DNA of 64,000 bases from Trichosphaerium sp. ATCC 40318 (taxonomy: Eukaryota; Discosea; Flabellinia; Trichosidae): the NCBI GenBank assembly GCA_038496445.1, contig JALMLS010000234.1:1-64000 (forward strand), read 5' to 3'. A model generated the notes under the pieces. That model was not told where the DNA came from. It did no database searches and was given only the letters and a program-made list of their open reading frames with translations. This document shows, piece after piece, positions 58,158 through 64,000 of this stretch (within the stretch, counting starts at the first letter, position 1; every line of letters starts with the position of its first letter). The position numbers were made by a program, and so were the translations under genes.

Positions 58158-60022
58158 ATGTCGTACAAGCTCTTGTTGATTTGTTTTGTTTGGGTTTATC
58201 CTAGGGTACGATGATTTACGTTCTTGTCGATTTTTTCACCAACTATAGATACTGTGCTGAAAACGTTGTTATTGATACCTCTCGCGTCATTGCTGACACT
58301 GGTACAAAGTTTATTGGTGCTGGGTGCGCAAGATTCAACTTATTCCAAAACCTTTTCAAAATCACGTGATTAATAATTTAGATGGGAAGTAGAGCGTGTT
58401 TTAGCTCAAGAAGAATTTTTGACAAATAAACAGTTTCAATATTTGACGCGTCAAATAAGCCCAGGCGTTCTTCGTGTTGGTGGTATATCAGCAGATTTCG
58501 TCCGCTATGACTTGAAGAGTAGTATTGGGTAAGTTCTGGAGACTCACTTTGAGAAATCTCATGAGAAAACGTGGTTCTTTCTAATTTTTTTTACTATCTA
58601 GTGCTGGCGATTTTCCTATTCCAATAAAGGATATGCCTGTTTCTGTTTTCAAAAAAATAGTTGATTTCGCTGAAGCTGCTAATCTTGATTTCTTGTTCGA
58701 CTTGAACGAGTTATATGGTCGTAATTGTACAACTTCAACTTGTACTGGACCTTGGGATACAAGTAATCTAGAGTCCTTTTTAAATTACCTAAAAGAAAAT
58801 AACATTGGACCTATTCATGGGTTTGAACTCGGCAATGAGTTGACCCGTAAGCCTCATATATCTATTGAACAGAATATCCAAGATTACAACAGGCTAAATA
58901 AGATATTCACGGCTATTTGGCCGAACAACAAACCTCTTATTTTTGGACCGAGCACAAATTACTGTGACGAAGATGTTCAAAAGTTTATGTCAGGAACGAA
59001 GTCTTTTTTGAGTGGTTTTACGTATCATACGTACCCTGCTGGTGATGGAACTACTCTTGCACAAGATTTAGTAAGCGCTAATTGGCTAAGAAATAATATT
59101 TTAAAGCAAGACAAACAAGCTAATAGCAGTGGTTGTGTTAGCATTTGGAAACAAATAGGTACAAGGTGTTTTTTTTTGGTTCCACTTTAAAAAATCTCGT
59201 CCTGTTATTCCTCGGCTCTTATTTATACTCTAAGGACAAGCGAATGATATTAAACTATGGATAACTGAAACAAATTCTGCTTATAAAGATGCTGGCGGGG
59301 TACAATCTTAAAAAAAGACCAACCATCTCTTTGATTTTTCATCTTAATTTTGCATTTAGTTTACTGGCATGTTCCAAAACGGATTTTGGTATATTGCTTC
59401 CCTTGGGCAATATGCAAGCTCAGGTGTTACACTACACGCAAGATGGGCGCTTACAAACCATGATACATTGGGTCTCATAAACCTTAGAACAACACCTATA
59501 TCAGGTACAACAAAACGAAAATTTTAAAAAAAAACACAAATTAAGTTAACGCTATTTAAGTTGCTCCTGACTACTGGCCTGCCGTATTATACAAGCGAGT
59601 CATGGGTACCAAGGTATTGGGAACTACTACAGGTAATCACTGCTTTGTTAGAGCTATCAAACCTCTAAAGACCTTCTTTAGATAGCAACGGACAAGTGTT
59701 GGCTTATGCTCATTGTGCAAGTTCTTCTCAGTCTCAAGGCGCTGTTGTTGTCATGTACGCAAACCCAGGACCTCTAATAATTACTTTGAATATATCTGGA
59801 TTCAACGCAATGTTCCCAAGAAATGAGTACATCTTTACGGCAGACACATTGCAATCCACTGTTTCTAAGTTAAATGGACAAAAACTTCTACTTGGATCTG
59901 ATGGTACTTTACCTCCAATGCAGGCGAAGGTGGTTACATCTGGAGACTTTGTTGTACCTCCTAGATCATATGGGTTTGCTGTTTTCCCTTCAGCGGGTGT
60001 TGCTGCATGTGCTGGCAAGTAA
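58158..60022 (+). CDS. Heparanase-type glycoside hydrolase (GH79)
   Basis: Retaining endo-beta-glucuronidase family acting on heparan-sulphate-like or other glucuronan-containing polymers. ATG 58158 gives a signal-like 'MSYKLLLICFVWV', but its join to the next exon is unresolved. Then 'NVVIDTSRVIADTGTKFIGA', 'WEVERVLAQEEF', 'GVLRVGGISADFVRYDL', 'NLDFLFDLNELYGR', and the acid/base 'IHGFELGNELTRK' (Glu of GNE). Next are 'LSGFTYHTYPAGDG', the nucleophile block 'IKLWITETNSAYKDAG', and 'FWYIASLGQYASSGV'. The C-terminal beta domain reads 'DYWPAVLYKRVMGTKVLGTT', 'AYAHCASSS', 'LNGQKLLLGSDGTLPPM', 'VVPPRSYGFAVFPSAGVAAC'. Both catalytic glutamates are present, so probably active. About six introns; the one before 'WEVERVL' carries CACGTG about 20 nt from its acceptor. 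Confidence 0.9.
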
Positions 60023-60503
60023 GAAGCGATATTACAATAAAAATTCAGCATTTCTTCAACCTTACATTAGAATCTACAGTTACTGAAATGAGGTTTTATT
60101 CTAATGGATGTTGTTAAGTATCTAACAATTAAATTAAGGATGCAATCCTATTCCGAGACGGATAGATCCTAATCCTAAGCGAACTGTGGTAAGATCGCGT
60201 AAAACTAACCCAAACACAAGAAAGAAAAGAAAAACCAGTACTGCACAAAAATGACTTTTCTGAATATTTGGTTTTTAAGGAGAATCCTCCCGTGTACTGC
60301 CTGCAACCTTACTACGTTCACAAAAGCTACACAGTACCCTGAGTATGTGATTTAATAATAACATAATCATTACAAGGCTTACCTGTTGTTTTTTTTGACA
60401 ACTAAAAGTACAATTTTTATTTCAACATCTTTTTTTTTTCATAGCACATGTTTCTCGCAACTTTCTGAAGTTTGGACAGTATGAATGTATACTTGACTAG
60501 GTA
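60023..60503. other. Convergent intergenic region
   Basis: 480 bp between GH79 and the MYND gene ends; no exon or RNA gene recognised. Confidence 0.35.
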
Positions 60504-61181
60504 CTAATCGTTGCCAAGGGAATAATTGTTTGTACCCGCACTGGTCAGCATTACTGGAGGCTCGCATTCTATACACGCTATCCCAATACCAGACAAGAGA
60601 TAGGGTTCAGCGCCCTTCTTTATTATTCTCTGGCATCCAATGCATCTCTCTGGTGTGAAACTTGGTGGATTGGGTAGTTTTTCAAAATTATAATCGTTTG
60701 TGGCGTAATACGCTACAATCTCTGGGTCGTCATTCATGTTTCGGCACTTTGTGCAATTCGTGAATTTGTTCGGGTGACGTTTGAAATGATGGTATGCGCA
60801 CATTGAGTACCGCTCATGGTTGATGTAGCAGCTGTCTCTTTTATAAAAGGTTGTTTGAGACATTTGATAACTATCATCACAAATCCATTCGCTACAACAA
60901 GCCGTACGCGTTAAACGGTTCGTTTTGCCACATAGGCCACACTGCTTAGTGTTAAAACAGGTTTAACCATATTCAACTTAAAAACGTACGCAAGGCGCTG
61001 GTTTGGATCTAGCATTGCCATGTTTTGCCTGTAAACCACAAGACAACTTGTGTGTGTTCCAATGAATCTTTTGACAATTTCTACTACAATACCGCACTTT
61101 ACGGCAACCGCTACAGCGTGCAAGCTTTTTTGTTCCAGCATGTTGGCAATTGGCGCATTCTTGGCGGGGCGGTTCGGCCAT
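60504..61181 (-). CDS. MYND-finger protein with Cys-rich C-terminal domain
   Basis: ATG 61181: 'MAEPPRQECANCQHAGTKK', 'LARCSGCRKVRYCSRNCQKI', 'HWNTHKLSC', a complete MYND zinc finger (protein-interaction module). One 45-nt intron (about 60945-60990) joins, phase 0, to 'QCGLCGKTNRLTRTACCSEW', 'ICDDSYQM', 'YKRDSCYINHERYSMCAYHH', then 'NCTKCRNMNDDPEIVAYYAT', and a CxxC pair 'ERCIGCQRIIKKGAEPYLLS', 'ACIECEPP'. The CGLCGK..LT.T.CC..WICDD...NSC..NH.RY..C..HH pattern is one I recall from fungal MYND proteins of unknown function. An in-frame stretch upstream to 61318 belongs to another frame and is not included. About 205 residues. Confidence 0.75.
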
Positions 61182-61761
61182 TTGTAGAACAAAGCGTGGG
61201 TAAAGTTGTACGCAATGAGTTTGTTAAATTGCTTTGTGTGTGAAAGCAAAACTGAAATTTTTTCATCAGTCTGAGGTGTTCTGCGACCAGACCTGTTCGA
61301 AGTGACTATACCATCCAAACAGTTTCCACTATGATTTACAAGCCTACGTTGAGCCTACACCTAGTGTAGGCAGTTTTGACTTATTGAGGCGGTTAAAATG
61401 CTCACACGTGCGCATAAATGCATGACACGCATTTTATACAGCTGATACAGGCTGTAGTACCAACTTGGCGACTTGACGTCGATTCCTTTTCCTGCGCTAA
61501 AAACGCGTATTTGCGAATGCTAGAAATCGTTCACTAGCGTAGTTGATGATTTCATTTCATGATCTAAAGGAAAAACGGGAGTGCAGAAAAAAAGTTAGCC
61601 AACTTACGACTTTACGATCCAACTCCTTTTTATGTCGTGCAACAAGGGAGGTGTTTGCGAGGTACTAGTACAAAAAACCGACTTTAGTTGAAAAACGCAT
61701 TCTTTTAGTAAATTCCGTGTAAACAGCGTAAAAGAGCACGCAATCCATCTATAACGATCAT
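61182..61761. other. Divergent intergenic region
   Basis: 580 bp between divergent MYND and KDM4-like genes. An overlapping 135-codon minus-strand frame (60911-61318) is not protein-like. CACGTG near 61405. Confidence 0.35.
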
Positions 61762-64000
61762 ATGATGGACCACACGCTAGAAGAAAACGTTCCCGTATTT
61801 CGACCAACTGTAGAAGAATTTAAGGATTTTTCAGGCTATTTGGAGAAGGTGAGCGCTGTAGTGGGCGATTTGGGTATTTGTAAGGTTATTCCTCCAAAAG
61901 TCTGGTTACCGGACATAAAATACGAAGATATAGACTTCAAGATACCTACACCAATACGACAAATCGTCACAGGCTCTCGTGGATATTATGGGCAGTTAAA
62001 CGTTGAGGAAGAAGCGATCTCAGTTCAAAAGTTCAAAATTGAAGCAGATGAAGCTTTGAGTGCTGCAAGATTAGGAAAACTGGATTTGAAGGACATTGAG
62101 CGAAAATTTTGGAAGACATTAACGTATAATCCACCTATGTATGGCGCAGACATGCTTGGATCATTATTTGACCCTAAACATTGGGGTTGGAACTTACAGA
62201 AATTGGAAACAGTATTAGATTTGCTTGGCGTTGATCTACCAGGTATTACACAACCATATCTTTATTTTGGCATGTGGAAAGCCGCATTTGCATGGCACAC
62301 TGAAGGTACGATTTAATTTTATGCTTGGTTCACGAAATTAAACCTCTTACTTTCCTTCATTGGGTTTATACATACTTATCGTCCTTTTATCGTTAAAATT
62401 TATTTTTATCGTTTTTCTAACTTCACTCTGCAGACATGGATTTATATAGCATAAATTACCTACACCATGGGTCCCCTAAACAGTGGTATGCTATTCCTAG
62501 AACAGAAAGCGCGCGTTTTGAGCGGTTAGCGGAGGTACAATTTGTTTTCGGTTTTTTCACTGAATCTCGTCAGTATCCTGTCAGATTTTTTTGACACTTT
62601 TTGTAGAGTAGGTTCCATGAAGACTACAGACTATGCAAGCAATTTTTGAGACACAAGACTTCGATAATTTCTCCGTACACGCTTCAAAAGAACAATGTAA
62701 CAGTAAATGCAGTAACACAACATCCTGGCGAGTTTGTCATCACTTTCCCTTATGCCTATCATGCAGGATTTAACTATGGTACGCCTTAGCATGATGATAA
62801 ATATCCAACGCGTCATATACCCTTACTCTGTTGGCTCACGTATCTTTGCTTAGGGTTCAATATTGCCGAAGCAGTAAATTTTGCAATTCCAAATTGGATT
62901 GATTTCGGCAAGAAAGCATCTGTTTGTACTTGTCACAAAGATGCTGTTAGTATAAATATTGGTATACTAGAGGAGAGATATGAGGTAGGAAGACTTTAAT
63001 TACTTGAAACCGCTTGCTTACAGGTTGTTGTAGATGTTACAAAATGGTGACTCTTTAGATGAGATAATACCAAGTGGGACAAAAAGAAAACGGCTTGATG
63101 TTGCCTTACTCACACCAAAAGCAAAAAGAGCACGTACACGTGCGGCAGCAGCAGAAGCTAGAGCGCTAGCAAAAGCAGCAAAGGCAAAATCAGTGCGTGA
63201 AATGTCAAACCAAACATGTGACATTTTCTTATTTTTTTCTGATTTATTTTGCACATTACTTTTGCTCTCGAAGCAAATTTTTCTTTACCTTCTCTTGTGT
63301 GTATGAGCTCAAACACTAAATATACTTTAGAAGAAAAAGGCTTCTCCTAGAAAGTCAAAAAAGAAGGCAGGAAGCAAATCAAAAGCTGCACCTGCAGTCA
63401 GAAAGACAAGGTCTATTAGTATGAGACGAAAGGCAAAGATTAACGTAAGTTGATGCTAGCCATCACCCCAAAAACAAACAAACAAACCAAAACCTCCCTC
63501 TCACCCTTCCCTTGACGTTGATCGAACGTGCAACGGTCCGCCAAACCCCAAAAATTTGTTTCTCAACAAAAAAAAAACGCGAAAAAAAAAACTTTCCTCC
63601 TTCAGTTTCTGGGCGCAAAAAAAGGGAGCTTGTACTCGCTAGCTCATTACTTTACACGCCCTCCTACTTTTGGACAACACAATTTTTTCAAACGTGTATC
63701 TGTTGTACATAGCTTTAATGACCAAAAAAATAAAAAAAGCCTATTTATTTGTATAGAAGTTTTAGTCACAAAAAAAAACGAAAACAAAACATGAGTGCGT
63801 GAGTGATATCTATTTCATATTTTGAATAGATTTTACTCTACCATGCTTGTGCGAGTTGTTTAGTTTATGTGCCACTAATTCAGAGGTGCTAGTTCAGAAA
63901 TTAAATAGCGGTCCAAACAAACAATAGTTCAGCAGTAATCAGTGTGATTCCTTTTTTTTTCTTCTTTTTTAACGTGGTGTTTTTCAGGGCGGAAGACAAA
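61762..64000 (+). CDS. KDM4/JMJD2-type histone lysine demethylase (JmjN-JmjC), 3'-truncated
   Basis: Fe(II)/2-oxoglutarate oxygenase removing methyl groups from H3K9/K36. ATG 61762 (or 61765). JmjN: '[20 protein letters not shown]'. Linker: '[20 protein letters not shown]'. JmjC: '[20 protein letters not shown]' continuing with E-D, so the HxE metal pair is present, then '[20 protein letters not shown]'. Third metal His in '[20 protein letters not shown]'; '[20 protein letters not shown]' holds the CxC zinc ligands typical of KDM4. Downstream exons are basic, Ala/Lys-rich ('[20 protein letters not shown]', '[18 protein letters not shown]'), a nuclear-type tail. A long intron (about 63446-63987) leads to 'GGRQ' at the edge, so the gene continues. 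No PHD/Tudor seen so far. Confidence 0.9.
63446..63987 (+). other. Unusually long intron
   Basis: GTAAGTTG at 63446 and TTTTTCAG at 63987 bound about 540 nt, five to ten times the window's normal intron. It contains pyrimidine- and A-rich runs but no recognised exon. Confidence 0.45.

Noticed and set aside
60911-61318. 135-codon minus-strand frame
   Set aside because: Overlaps the MYND finger in another frame; the zinc-ligand pattern shows which frame is real, and no intron joins the two in phase.

Overview
This window is nuclear DNA from a unicellular eukaryote. It is AT-rich (roughly 37% GC by eye) and gene-dense, with about 29 protein-coding loci on both strands and gaps mostly of 70-900 bp. 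Nearly every gene is cut by short introns of about 35-110 nt, usually with donors GTACGT/GTACCT/GTGCGT and a T-rich stretch before AG. Standard stop codons TAA, TAG and TGA are all used. I see no rRNA, tRNA, CRISPR array, insertion sequence or retroelement. The gene set (menin, INTS4, CCDC93, KDM4-type demethylase, heparanase-type GH79, RasGAP, F-box/WD40) fits a protist on the animal/fungal/amoebozoan side of the tree or an early-diverging fungal relative. I cannot name the genus. Because introns break most genes, CDS coordinates below run from first to last coding base including introns. Exon joins were worked out by hand from phase, splice sites and family similarity.

Layout. 1-8.2 kb: PPR protein (cut by the left edge), a sodium/solute symporter with a C-terminal DUF3311-like segment, a PIAS/Siz SUMO ligase, and an unrecognised secreted protein. 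8.2-9.9 kb: no gene seen. 9.9-18.6 kb: MORN-type repeat protein, a minimal ArfGAP, TFIIH helicase XPB, a GH28 polygalacturonase, and a small Cys-rich membrane protein. 19.2-31.2 kb: a 'DWY-repeat' protein, CCDC93, an F-box/WD40 protein, a tiny F-box-like ORF, a basic PETQS-repeat protein, a G-patch/zinc-finger protein, and a protein with a basic N-terminus of unknown role. 31.5-43.3 kb: INTS4, a C2-RasGAP, a second DWY-repeat protein ending in a restriction-endonuclease-like domain, and a C2-domain protein. 44.3-53.3 kb: an intronless possible glycosyltransferase, a small membrane protein, PNPO, an intron-bearing HU/IHF-like protein, menin, a RasGEF-N-like protein and RAD1. 53.4-64 kb: a PIF1 helicase fused to an RFC1-type BRCT domain, GH79, a MYND-finger protein and a KDM4-type demethylase running off the right edge.

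Functional themes. Genome maintenance and transcription dominate (XPB, RAD1, PIF1-BRCT, SUMO ligase, INTS4, menin, KDM4, HU-like protein). Secreted GH28 and GH79 enzymes suggest digestion of pectin or glycosaminoglycan-like polymers. The signals most worth following are: the DWY-repeat/nuclease family with two exons per repeat; the PIF1-BRCT fusion; XPB with a C-terminal ubiquitin-interacting motif; an intron-containing HU gene; and GC-AG introns whose extended donor GCACGTG is mirrored by a window-wide excess of the palindrome CACGTG.
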